Assembly (NCBI GenBank): GCA_041392765.1
Contig: JAWKLL010000004.1
Span: forward strand, 124,001-188,000
Length of the DNA: 64,000 nt
Direction of reading: 5' to 3'
From: Lewinella sp041392765
Lineage (GTDB): Bacteria > Bacteroidota > Bacteroidia > Chitinophagales > Saprospiraceae
This document shows, in pieces, positions 46,600 through 55,318 of the stretch (the stretch's first letter is position 1; every line of letters starts with the position of its first letter). The position numbers and the translations under genes are program-made. The notes under the pieces are model-generated. The model did not search any database. It was not told the DNA's origin and worked only from the letters and a program-made list of their open reading frames with translations.

Positions 46600-46690
46600 G
46601 TAACTACTTAGATAGTGCGCTTTCGAGCCAAAAAAGAAGATTTTTTCCCCATACAAAGGAAAAAAATCGCCCTTCCACTCCCGGCCAAAA
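46600..46690. mobile_element. Partial copy of the TGTAACTACTTAGG element
   Basis: GTAACTACTTAGATAGTGCG and the following TTTCGAGCCAAAAAAGAAG and six T match the left 45 bases of the element at 34443 with very few differences. The right part is diverged, and the terminal repeat is not found (only CCGGCCAAAAGAT near 46680 resembles its inner end). It lies between the lipoprotein and TPR genes and stops at the TPR stop codon. Confidence 0.6.
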
Positions 46691-46693
46691 GAT

Positions 46694-47446
46694 TTACATA
46701 TTACAAAAAGCACTATACTGCTCTGCACTGGGTTGGTGGCCTAGTTGGCTAGCTCTTTCCAAATCATGGCAACCATCGGCAAAGTTGTAGATCATCAGCT
46801 TGGCCAGCCCTCTATTGTGTAGCACAGAGGCTTCTTCCCCTCGGTCCAGCAACCAATCGTAGTAAGCAATAGCTTCCAATTGCTGGTTTTGCAGCAAATG
46901 TAGGTTGCCATATAAAAAGGCATAGGAGGTGTCGTCAATCTGCCTGCTGTTGAATAGTTGCTTGATGAGTACCGAAGCATTGGTGAACTGTCCCTTTTGT
47001 TTCAAACTTGCTATATCACTCATCTTTTCGGGGTGATTGCCCTTTGCGTGACCAATGGAAACGGCCATCAATCTATATTTTCCTATTGGATAGAGTTCAT
47101 TGTATAGCAGCGCACCGAATTGGCTCAACTGGTTGGCTTTGTGGAGATCTTGTTTCGCTTCTTGTTGTCTTCCCATTCTGGCCTTAGCTACGCTCCTCTT
47201 GATATAAGGTACCGACCATTCTGGCAAATGTACAACAGCGTTATCGTAGGCTAATATGGCTTCTTCCCATTTTCCTTGTCGAGTTAGATTGTCGCCTGTT
47301 ACCAACCAGTATTGAGCACCGTTACCATATATTTTTATATCAATGGGCGCGGTGGCCGTGTACATATTGATAGGGTTGGGTTGTGCGTATTGCCGTTCCA
47401 TAAACAAAAAGGATGCTAGGAGGAATACAAAAATTAAATTTTTCAT
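46694..47446 (-). CDS. Secreted TPR protein
   Basis: 250 residues, intact. Signal peptide LIFVFLLASFLFMERQYAQ at the N-terminus. TPR units: YWLVTGDNLTRQGKWEEAIL, YIKRSVAKARMGRQQEAKQD, FLYGNLHLLQNQQLEAIAYY and SVLHNRGLAKLMIYNFADGC. It is probably periplasmic; partners are unknown. The downstream side carries a partial mobile element. Confidence 0.75.
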   Translation of the reverse strand: MKNLIFVFLLASFLFMERQYAQPNPINMYTATAPIDIKIYGNGAQYWLVTGDNLTRQGKWEEAILAYDNAVVHLPEWSVPYIKRSVAKARMGRQQEAKQDLHKANQLSQFGALLYNELYPIGKYRLMAVSIGHAKGNHPEKMSDIASLKQKGQFTNASVLIKQLFNSRQIDDTSYAFLYGNLHLLQNQQLEAIAYYDWLLDRGEEASVLHNRGLAKLMIYNFADGCHDLERASQLGHQPSAEQYSAFCNM

Positions 47447-47543
47447 AGTAATAGTATTTTAGTTGATAGTATTGCTTTTATAACAAAATTTTCCCAGAGT
47501 TGTTTAGCTGGTGTAGTAAAATAGTACCACCTGCCAACAGCTC

Positions 47544-48140
47544 ATGTACACACAACTACTATCCGACATTGAGGCTATGACTTGGGTTGACTGGGCCGCC
47601 ACCATCTTCTCCATTACTTATGTGGTGTTGTCGGCGGCGAATAAACCCATTGGCTGGCTTTTTGGAATAGTGGGATGTACGCTCTGGGCGTATGCCTCTT
47701 TTGCTATGTACTATCTTTATTTAGATGGGATTCTCCAGGTCATTTATGTGTTGATGGGAGTTTGGGGGCTTTACAATTGGACCAAGGGCGGCATCAGTGG
47801 GCAACCGTTAGTCATATCGCGTATGGATGCGTGGGCACATATTTTTGCAATAGTTGTAGGAGGATGTCTTAGCTTGTTGTTGGGATACCTGTTTAGTTTT
47901 ACGGCAGCCGCTGCTACATATATGGATGCGTTTACCTCCGTTTTTTCAGTATGGGCTACCGTGCTACTTGTACAGCGAAGGTTGGAAAACTGGTTGTATT
48001 GGATAGTTGTCAATATCATCTACGCCTATTTATATAGTAGCCAAGGGGCTGTATTGTTCGCTTTTGTAATGATTGTTTATGTAGTCATGGCACTATTTGG
48101 ATGGAAGCGGTGGAAACGACTTTATTTAGAAAATGTCTAA
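47544..48140 (+). CDS. pnuC: Nicotinamide riboside transporter PnuC
   Basis: 198 residues, intact, with about seven transmembrane helices. The PnuC patterns NKPIGWLFGIVGCTLWAYASF, YLDGILQVIYVLMGVWGLYNW, and RRLENWLYWIVVNIIYAYLY ... FAFVMIVYVVMALFGWKRW are characteristic; the WxxWxxN-like ENWLYWIVVN is the substrate-site helix. It brings nicotinamide riboside or related NAD precursors into the cell by facilitated diffusion. It stands 165 bases ahead of the nqr operon, with a separate promoter between them. Confidence 0.93.
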   Translation: MYTQLLSDIEAMTWVDWAATIFSITYVVLSAANKPIGWLFGIVGCTLWAYASFAMYYLYLDGILQVIYVLMGVWGLYNWTKGGISGQPLVISRMDAWAHIFAIVVGGCLSLLLGYLFSFTAAAATYMDAFTSVFSVWATVLLVQRRLENWLYWIVVNIIYAYLYSSQGAVLFAFVMIVYVVMALFGWKRWKRLYLENV

Positions 48141-48198
48141 ATAATATTTTTTTCCCAACTTTGATTTTGGCTACCTGTTAGGATAACGATAAGGTTTA

Positions 48199-48206
48199 TA
48201 TCTTTG
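48199..48206 (+). promoter_or_regulatory. -7 element for the nqr operon
   Basis: TATCTTTG matches the Bacteroidota -7 consensus 99 bases ahead of the nqrA ATG, leaving an AT-rich 5' leader of about 95 bases. A -33 TTG at the usual distance is not obvious. Confidence 0.5.
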
Positions 48207-48305
48207 CGCAGTTTTAATAACCTGTATTTTTATAAACAACTGCAATTCAGTTTTTTATAAAAAAGGGCATTGGATCATTGATCTGATAAATGGTAAAAAA
48301 ACACA

Positions 48306-49946
48306 ATGAAAGGTAACTTGCAAAGAGCTGTACTGCTGGCGGGCACATGGATGTCTGCTGGTGTACTATCGGCTCAATCCAACACCACAAGTGGTTCCGA
48401 TCTTTTTCTATTCGTCATGGTGGGTATCGCATTGCTGCTATTTTTCGGCATGCTCATTAGTTTGGCAGACAACCTCATTGGGGTAGAAGCCAAGAAAAAC
48501 AACATTGATGTGGAAAGAGGTGGGCTGACCATGATTCCCGGATTGCGGCAGATTTTTGGTGGTAAAGCACCTGTTTACGCCAACAACATTCCCACTACCG
48601 TTTTAAAGAAAGGCCACGACATCCTGTTGGAAGGAGCGGCAACGGGTGGTGTTACCCCCGCTCAGGGTGTAACGCGCTATGCCATTCAGCCCCCCAACTT
48701 TTTGGGGCTTCAGCCTATTCCTAAGGTGACTGCTGAGCCTGGTACTTCTGTAAAAGCGGGCGATCAACTATTCTTTGATAAGAATATGCCCGAGGTAGCC
48801 TTTGTGGCACCCGTCAGTGGCGAGGTAATCGAAATCAACCGTGGTGCTAAGCGCGCCATCACCGAGATCGTTATCTTGGCAGACAAGGAGCAGCAGTACC
48901 GTACCTTCAATGCACCAGCCGCCAACGCCGACCGTGCCACCTTGCTTGCTTTCCTCAAGGAGAGTGGTGCTTGGTCGCTCTTGCGGCAGCGTCCCTACAA
49001 TATCATCCCCGACCCCAATGCCGTGCCTCGTGATATCTTCGTTAGCACGTTTGATTCGGCACCACTAGCACCGGATATGTCGGTGGTAGTAGCAGGGCAG
49101 GAGGCTGCTTTCCAGAAAGGATTAGAAGTGTTGGCCAACGTAACAACGGGTCAAGTTCACCTCGGGCTTGACGGTCGTGGCGATAAAGCTCCTGCTGATG
49201 TGTTTGTCAATGCGGCTCATTGCAGCAAACGCTTTTTCAAAGGCAAGCACCCTGTGGGTAACGTAGGGGTACAAATTCACCATACAGCCCCCGTGGCCAA
49301 CGGTGATGTAGTCTGGACACTCGGCGTACAGGAAGTCATTACCTTGGGCAAGTTGTTCCTCACAGGCAAGTTCGACGCTTCTCGCGTAGTTGCACTGACA
49401 GGGGTTGAACTCAACAAACCCCAATATGTTCGCACTTTTGCAGGTGCTAATATGGGGGAATTGCTAAAAGGCAACGTCAAAGGAGAAAATGTGCGCATCA
49501 TCTCTGGCGATGTACTGTCGGGTACACAAAAATCCGAAAATACCTACTTGAATTGGTTCGACGATCAGATAACAGTAGTGGCGGAAGGTGATTATTTTGA
49601 GATGTTTGGTTGGTTGGTACCATTGGCACCCCGCCCTTCTATCTCCAAGACCTTCCTGCGCAATGCCCTGTTTTCCGGCCTTACTTTTGAGGCAGATACG
49701 AATACACATGGCGAAAAAAGAGCGTTCGTTGTTACTACCGATTATGAATCGGTAATGCCGATGGATATCTACACCCAGCAGTTGATGAAGTCTATCGTTG
49801 TCAACGATTTGGAGCGTATGGAAAAATTGGGCATCTTGGAATTAGTAGAAGAGGACGTAGCACTCTGTGAGTTTGCTTGCGTATCCAAGCAGCCTTTGCA
49901 GCACATATTGCGCGAAGGGCTGGAAACCATCCGCGAACAAGGGTAA
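48306..49946 (+). CDS. nqrA: Na+-translocating NADH:quinone reductase subunit A with N-terminal membrane extension
   Basis: 546 residues, intact. From about residue 95, VLKKGHDILLEGAATGG, FVAPVSGEVIEINRGAKRA and GGDGRG-like VHLGLDGRGDKAP match NqrA; PVGNVGVQIHHTAPVANGDVVW and NTYLNWFDDQITVV follow as in the family. Ordinary NqrA has about 450 residues and starts at that point. Here it is preceded by a putative signal/anchor (VLLAGTWMSAGVLSAQS) and a strong membrane helix (LFLFVMVGIALLLFFGMLISLA). The first gene of the nqrABCDEF operon, coding for the quinone-side subunit of the Na+ pump. Confidence 0.93.
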   Translation: MKGNLQRAVLLAGTWMSAGVLSAQSNTTSGSDLFLFVMVGIALLLFFGMLISLADNLIGVEAKKNNIDVERGGLTMIPGLRQIFGGKAPVYANNIPTTVLKKGHDILLEGAATGGVTPAQGVTRYAIQPPNFLGLQPIPKVTAEPGTSVKAGDQLFFDKNMPEVAFVAPVSGEVIEINRGAKRAITEIVILADKEQQYRTFNAPAANADRATLLAFLKESGAWSLLRQRPYNIIPDPNAVPRDIFVSTFDSAPLAPDMSVVVAGQEAAFQKGLEVLANVTTGQVHLGLDGRGDKAPADVFVNAAHCSKRFFKGKHPVGNVGVQIHHTAPVANGDVVWTLGVQEVITLGKLFLTGKFDASRVVALTGVELNKPQYVRTFAGANMGELLKGNVKGENVRIISGDVLSGTQKSENTYLNWFDDQITVVAEGDYFEMFGWLVPLAPRPSISKTFLRNALFSGLTFEADTNTHGEKRAFVVTTDYESVMPMDIYTQQLMKSIVVNDLERMEKLGILELVEEDVALCEFACVSKQPLQHILREGLETIREQG

Positions 49947-49996
49947 GCCCAGTTGGCTTTTCATCCTCCATTGTTAAAATAACTCATTATTGATAT

Positions 49997-51321
49997 ATGA
50001 AAAAGGCATTGCTTAAGTTTTTGGAGCGCATCGAGCCAGATAAGGCCAAATCTCCATTGCTACACACTGCTTACGACGCCTTCTTTACCTTCGCATTTAC
50101 ACCCAACCATGTAACCAAGGGGGGCGTACACATCCGCGATGGTATGGATTTGAAACGAACCATGGTTTTCGTGGTGCTGTCGCTGACGCTGCTTTATCTA
50201 TTCGGTATATATAATATAGGTGCACAACACTTCCATGCCTTAGGTATGTACGAAGGTGCTTTCGAAGCATTGAACCTTAAACTGGCCTATGGTTTAGTGA
50301 AGTTATTGCCTATATTTATTTGGACACACGTGGTGGGTTTGGGTATAGAGTTTTACTATGCCGCTAAAAGAGGCCACGCGGTGGAAGAAGGGTTCTTGGT
50401 AACAGGTGCCTTGATTCCGCTCATCATGCCGCCCGATATTCCGATTTGGATTCTCTGCATTTCTATTGCTTTTGCTGTTATCATCGGCAAGGAAGCATTC
50501 GGAGGCACAGGTATGAATATTCTCAATATTGCATTGCTGGCGCGTGTTTTCGTGTTTTTTGCATATCCAACGTACATCTCTGGTGATGAGGTTTGGATTG
50601 CAGGTATTGAAAAAGCGGGCGTAGGTCAGTACATCGGCCAAACTTATGGTGGGTGTATATGGCTTCCTCGACGGTATTTTTGGTGCTTTCGGCTGGAGCT
50701 GCCTTCGGCGAAGGGGGCAAAGCGGTGATCGATACTTACACGGGAGCTACCCCCTTAGGTCTTGCCGCCAAAGGAGGATGGGAAGCAGTAACGGCGCATT
50801 ATTCCTTAGATCAAATGTGGTGGGGGTCAATCCCTGGTTCTGTGGGAGAAACATCCAAACCGTTGATCATTTTGGGCGCGGTATTTTTTGATTCTTACGC
50901 GGGTGGCTGATTGGCGCATCATGGTGTCGGCGGTAGTAGGTTTCGTATTGTGGTATGATGGTAAGCAGGTTGGCACCAGAAACGTTTGGCACAGAAACAG
51001 ATGGCATTTTCAAATTCATGGCTGTACCTTGGTACTACCACTTCTATATGGGAAGTTTCTTCTTTGCCATTGCCTTCATGGCTACAAGTCCTGTGACGGC
51101 TGCTTCTACCACAACAGGAAAGTGGATTTATGGCTTCTTCATCGGGTTCATCGGGATTGGTTATTCGTATCCTGAACCCTGCTTACTGAAAGGGTGGATG
51201 TTGGCCATTTCGCTGAACGTATTTGCCTTTGGTGGATCACTATGTACTGGAGGCCAACATGAAGCGTAGAGCAAAACGCCACGCAGCAGTTACCGATAAT
51301 GCAAACAGCCTACTGGGCTGA
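49997..51321 (+). CDS. nqrB: Na+-translocating NADH:quinone reductase subunit B (frameshifted)
   Basis: The first 217 residues are clean: HIRDGMDLKRTMVFVVLSLT, IPIWILCISIAFAVIIGKEAFGGTGMNILN. Indels near 50645-50700, 50905 and 51165-51230 split the rest. The covalent FMN site reads VIDTYTGATPLGLAAKGG, followed by WWGSIPGSVGETS, and the C-terminus resumes in another frame as VDHYVLEANMKRRAKRHA, ending at TGA 51319-51321. About 435 residues. NqrB is a multi-helix membrane subunit that takes part in Na+ transport and quinone reduction. Confidence 0.93.
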
Positions 51322-51346
51322 TTATTCATCTTAAAAAGAAAAAGTC

Positions 51347-52094
51347 GTGGATAGAAATAGCACCAATTACGTTTTGCTCCTTCGTCTTTGTGATGACGGT
51401 AATCGTAGCGTTGTTGTTGACGAAATCCGGGAAGCCACCAAAGAAAAGGCTGCCAAGCGAGGATATTTTGTGGCGTGCCGTATTGGCCGCTGTCAATGAC
51501 TACCTCGGACAAGGCATGGGTGCCTACGATATTACAGACGAGCAAGTGCTGGAAATCTTTGAATCAAAGGTAGAACAAATGGCTATCGGTACCAACGGCG
51601 AGCCACTTTCCAGCGTACTAGCTGAGGATATTGATATGGCGAAAGAACGTAAAAAGCCAGTGGCAGAGCGTTCCCTACCCGTGTTCAAATATACCAACGA
51701 CGGTAAATCCTTCTACATCCTTTCCGTTAGAGGCAACGGCCTTTGGGATGAAATTTGGGGCAACATCGCATTGGAAAGCGACCTCAATACTATTGCAGGG
51801 GCTTCTTTCGACCACAAAGGGGAAACCCCTGGTCTGGGAGCCGAAATCAAGGATAACCCCGGATTTCCTGCCATGTTCGCTGATACCCAAATTTTTAAGG
51901 ACGGCAAGTTCGTATCCGTGAAAGTACGTAAGGGCGGTGCTGTAGATAAAACCTATGAGGTGGATGGCATTTCTGGTGCAACCGTCACCTCTGACGGCGT
52001 CACCAAAATGCTCTACGATGGCCTTTCTTTGTATCTTCCCTATCTTGAAAAGGAGCGCCAAGCGTCTTCCGCTCAAGGCATGCTCATTCAATAA
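51347..52094 (+). CDS. nqrC: Na+-translocating NADH:quinone reductase subunit C (N-terminal frameshift)
   Basis: The start is GTG at 51347 (VDRNSTN, matching the family's MDRNS opening), with an indel by 51360; the next frame continues ITFCSFVFVMTVIVALLLT, the single membrane anchor. The large periplasmic part is intact, and the flavinylation motif DGISGATVTSDGV near the C-terminus carries the Thr that binds FMN covalently. About 250 residues. It lies 25 bases after nqrB. Confidence 0.93.
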
Positions 52095-52121
52095 CAGCAA
52101 TCAACTAAATAGCAAATCAAT

Positions 52122-52834
52122 ATGGCAGAGTTGAAAACATTGGAGGCCGAAAAAGAACCTCTTTTCGGTAAGGCAGAGAAGAAACTGCTCTCCGATCCAC
52201 TAAGCGATAACAACCCTATTACTGTTCGGGTGTTAGGTATCTGTTCCGCATTGGCGGTTACTTCCTTGGTGTATCCTGCGGTGGTTATGTCTATTGCGGT
52301 AATATTTGTAACTGCTTTTTCCAACCTGTTCACCTCCATGCTTAGGAGCTACATCCCTAAGGCGGTGCGTATGATCGTTCAATTGGTCATCATCGCTACC
52401 TTGGTGACTTTGGTAGAAATGGCACTGAAATACGCTAACTATCCCGTTTACAAACAGCTTTCCGTTTACATCGGACTCACATCATTACCAACTGTATCGT
52501 TATGGGGCGTTTGGAAGCCTACGCTATGGCCAATAAGCCTTGGCGTTCTTTCCTCGACGGCTTAGGCAATGGTGTGGGCTATGGTGTAATCCTCATCATG
52601 GTGGCCATTGTGAGGGAGCTTTTTGGAAAAGGATCACTTTTCGCAGGTAGCCCGATTGAGATGAAAATCATCGGCCCTACCGCTGAATACTTTATCAATA
52701 CAACCCAGAGTGCTTGGTTTGGGTGGTATGCTAATAACAACCTGATGGTTTTGCCGGCAGCAGCCATGTTCATTGTTGCTATCATCATCTGGATTCAGCG
52801 TGCCCGCAATCCAAAATTAGTGGATATCTCCTAA
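52122..52834 (+). CDS. nqrD: Na+-translocating NADH:quinone reductase subunit D (frameshifted)
   Basis: Membrane subunit with six helices. The N-terminal half NNPITVRVLGICSALAVTSLV to YKQLSVYIGL is followed by an indel near 52480; the second frame resumes ITNCIVMGRLEAYAMANKPW and FLDGLGNGVGYGVILIMVAIVRELFGKGSL. The Cys of NCIVMGR and its mate in NqrE hold the intramembrane iron centre between the two subunits. About 237 residues. Confidence 0.94.
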
Positions 52835-52914
52835 TATATATAATGTGTCACTCCAATAGGGGGTATTAGGGGACTAAATTCCATTCGCAAACTGAACTAT
52901 AAAATTTTCTTCTC

Positions 52915-53529
52915 ATGGGAGAGTTTATCAATATCTTCATCAAATCGGCCTTCATTGAGAATATGGTGTTGGCCTACTTCTTGGGTATGTGTTCTTACTT
53001 GGCTGTTTCCAAGTCAGTAAGTACCGCCTTTGGTCTTGGTTTAGCGGTAATATTCGTATTGGGTGTTACTATGCCAATCAACTGGCTCATCAATGAATAT
53101 CTGTTGAGTGAAAACGGATTGTTCGGACAGGATCTTACCTTCCTTCGATTCATTCTCTTCATCGCGGTTATTGCCTCTATGGTGCAATTAGTGGAAATGG
53201 TAGTAGAGAAATTCTCACCTTCACTGTATGCAGCATTGGGTATCTTCTTGCCGTTGATCACCGTAAACTGCGCTATCTTGGGCGGTTCACTTTTTATGGT
53301 TTCCCGCGAATATACCTTGGCTAATTCAATAGCATTTGGTTTAGGAGGCGGTTTCGGATGGTTTTTAGCCATCATCGCCATTGCGGCCATCCGTGAAAAA
53401 ATTCGTTACTCCCATGTTCCTGCAGGATTACGTGGATTGGGGATGGCCTTTATCCTAACAGGCTTGATGGGCATTGCCTTTATGAGCTTGATGGGGATTG
53501 ATCCGGCTGTATTTACCGGAACTAAATAA
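52915..53529 (+). CDS. nqrE: Na+-translocating NADH:quinone reductase subunit E
   Basis: 204 residues, intact. Six hydrophobic helices; ENMVLAYFLGMCSYLAVSKSV, LITVNCAILGGSLFMV and FGLGGGFGWFLAIIAIAAIREK are diagnostic, with the two cysteines (MCSYL and NCAIL) that bind the shared Fe with NqrD. Eighty bases separate it from nqrD. Confidence 0.96.
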   Translation: MGEFINIFIKSAFIENMVLAYFLGMCSYLAVSKSVSTAFGLGLAVIFVLGVTMPINWLINEYLLSENGLFGQDLTFLRFILFIAVIASMVQLVEMVVEKFSPSLYAALGIFLPLITVNCAILGGSLFMVSREYTLANSIAFGLGGGFGWFLAIIAIAAIREKIRYSHVPAGLRGLGMAFILTGLMGIAFMSLMGIDPAVFTGTK

Positions 53530-53578
53530 TTATCCGTTAGGATAACTTTTGTAATTTGACTAGCACAATATTTACACC

Positions 53579-54882
53579 ATGAATATTATAGTTGCAGCGG
53601 TTATTTTGTTCACAGCAGTTATTTTACTGCTGTCATTTATGTTGATTGCAGCGCGCAAGCGGCTCGTGCCTCAAGGGGAAGTAAAAATCATCATCAACGG
53701 TGACGAAGAAAACCCACTGATGGTACAGCCGGGCAGTTCGTTGCTCAGTTCGCTTTCTGATAAAAACATCTTCTTGCCTTCTGCTTGTGGCGGTGGGGGT
53801 ACTTGCGCTATGTGCGAATGTCATGTGGACAAGGGAGGCGGTGATGTATTGCCTACGGAAATGAACCACTTGACCCGTAAAGAGGCCGCAGAAAACAAGC
53901 GCTTGGCCTGCCAAGTAAAGGTGCGTCAGGATATGCACGTTCGCATACCAGAGGAAATCTTTGGTATCAAGAAATTTGATTGCACCGTGGTTTCCAACTA
54001 CAATGTAGCATCCTTTATTAAGGAGTTTGTTGTACGCTTGCCAAAAGGCGAAACCATGGACTTCCAATCAGGTGGCTATATCCAAATTGATGTGCCAAAG
54101 ATTACGGTTGAATACAAGGATATCGATATCAAAGCTCACCCGGAACACCACGGCGATAATCCGGATAAGTTCCAAAGTGAGTGGGACAACTTTAAACTTT
54201 GGGGGCTAAAAATGGTCAATGACGAGGAACAGTTCCGAGCCTATTCCATGGCGAACCACCCAGCTGAAGGAGACATCATCATGTTGAATATCCGTATCGC
54301 TACCCCGCCATGGGATCGCAATACGAATGGCTGGCTACCAGTGAATCCAGGCGTTTGTTCTTCTTACATCTTCTCCAGAAAACCAGGGGATAAGGTGACA
54401 ATTTCTGGCCTTACGGCGAATTTTTCATTAAGCCAACCAAAAAAGAGATGGTCTATATCGGAGGCGGTGCTGGTATGGCACCGCTGCGTTCCCATCTATT
54501 CCACTTGTTCCACACCTTGAAGACAACCGACCGAAAAGTATCTTTCTGGTATGGTGGTCGTACCAAGCGAGAACTATTCTATATCGAGCAATTCCGCCAA
54601 ATCGAAAAAGATTTTCCCAACTTCCGCTTCTTTATAGCGCTAGACAACCCGCTACCAGAGGATAACTGGCAGGTTAAGGAAAACATGGATGCCCCAGGGG
54701 ATGGATTCAAAGGATTCATTATGCCTGTTTTGGTACAACAATACTTATCCCAGCATCCCGAACCAGAAGAGGTAGAATATTACTTCTGTGGTCCTCCTAT
54801 GATGAACCAGTCGGTCATCAAGGCTTTGGATGAACTTGGTGTACCTCAAGAAAATATTTCCTTCGACGATTTCGGGGGATAA
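53579..54882 (+). CDS. nqrF: Na+-translocating NADH:quinone reductase subunit F (frameshifted)
   Basis: N-terminal membrane helix (IIVAAVILFTAVILLLSFML), then a [2Fe-2S] ferredoxin domain (SACGGGGTCAMCECHVDKGGG and RLACQVKV), an FAD domain (FRAYSMANHPAEGD) and an NADH domain. An indel near 54420-54450 shifts the frame; the second part begins GGGAGMAPLRSHLFHLFHTL and ends with YFCGPPMMNQSVIKALDELG. About 434 residues. It is the electron-input subunit, oxidising NADH and passing electrons through FAD and 2Fe-2S to the membrane subunits. Confidence 0.95.
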
Positions 54883-54911
54883 TCGTTACCTATTCAATAG
54901 GTAATGTGTTG

Positions 54912-54950
54912 AACTTCATGCAGATAGTATTCTGCATGAAGTTTTTTTTT
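54912..54950 (+). terminator. Rho-independent terminator of the nqr operon
   Basis: AACTTCATGCAGA (54912-54924) pairs perfectly with TCTGCATGAAGTT (54931-54943), followed by a T run. It lies 30 bases after the nqrF stop. Confidence 0.92.
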
Positions 54951-55318
54951 AAAAAATACTTTTCTATAGCTGGTAGAAAAAAATATATTTATTACCTTTG
55001 TTCGGTAATGTATAATCCAGCGAGCTATTTATTCCACTAGTTCTTTAGCATTTATATAATTACACGGCAAATTCATAATCATAAGACACATGGAAAAAAT
55101 TCGACCAACCTTTCTCAAGGTGCGTTATGTATTTGCTATACACTTCTTATACGCACCGAATTTCTAGGTAATTTTTTTCCATTTTTTTATTAAAGGGTGT
55201 TTACACCCATTCATTTTTCATTGTATTTACTTTGTTGTAATGGCAAAGTATGGTACACACTTAGTATATTTAGTGACGTTTTACGTCGGCAAATCAACAT
55301 CGGCATGAAAAAAGTTAC
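54951..55318. other. AT-rich leader region of the adhesin gene
   Basis: There is no recognised gene. A -7 box TACCTTTG lies at 54993-55000, so the leader could be about 300 bases. A 25-codon ORF (55090-55167, begins MEKIRPTFLKVRY) and an inverted pair GGTGCGT (near 55120) / ACGCACC (near 55152) lie within it; GACGTtttACGTC near 55275 is another small hairpin. A structured or translated leader is possible but unproven. Confidence 0.4.

Noticed and set aside
49997..54882. Programmed frameshifting in nqr genes
   Set aside because: Breaks occur at unrelated sites without slippery sequences or consistent direction; sequence error explains them better.
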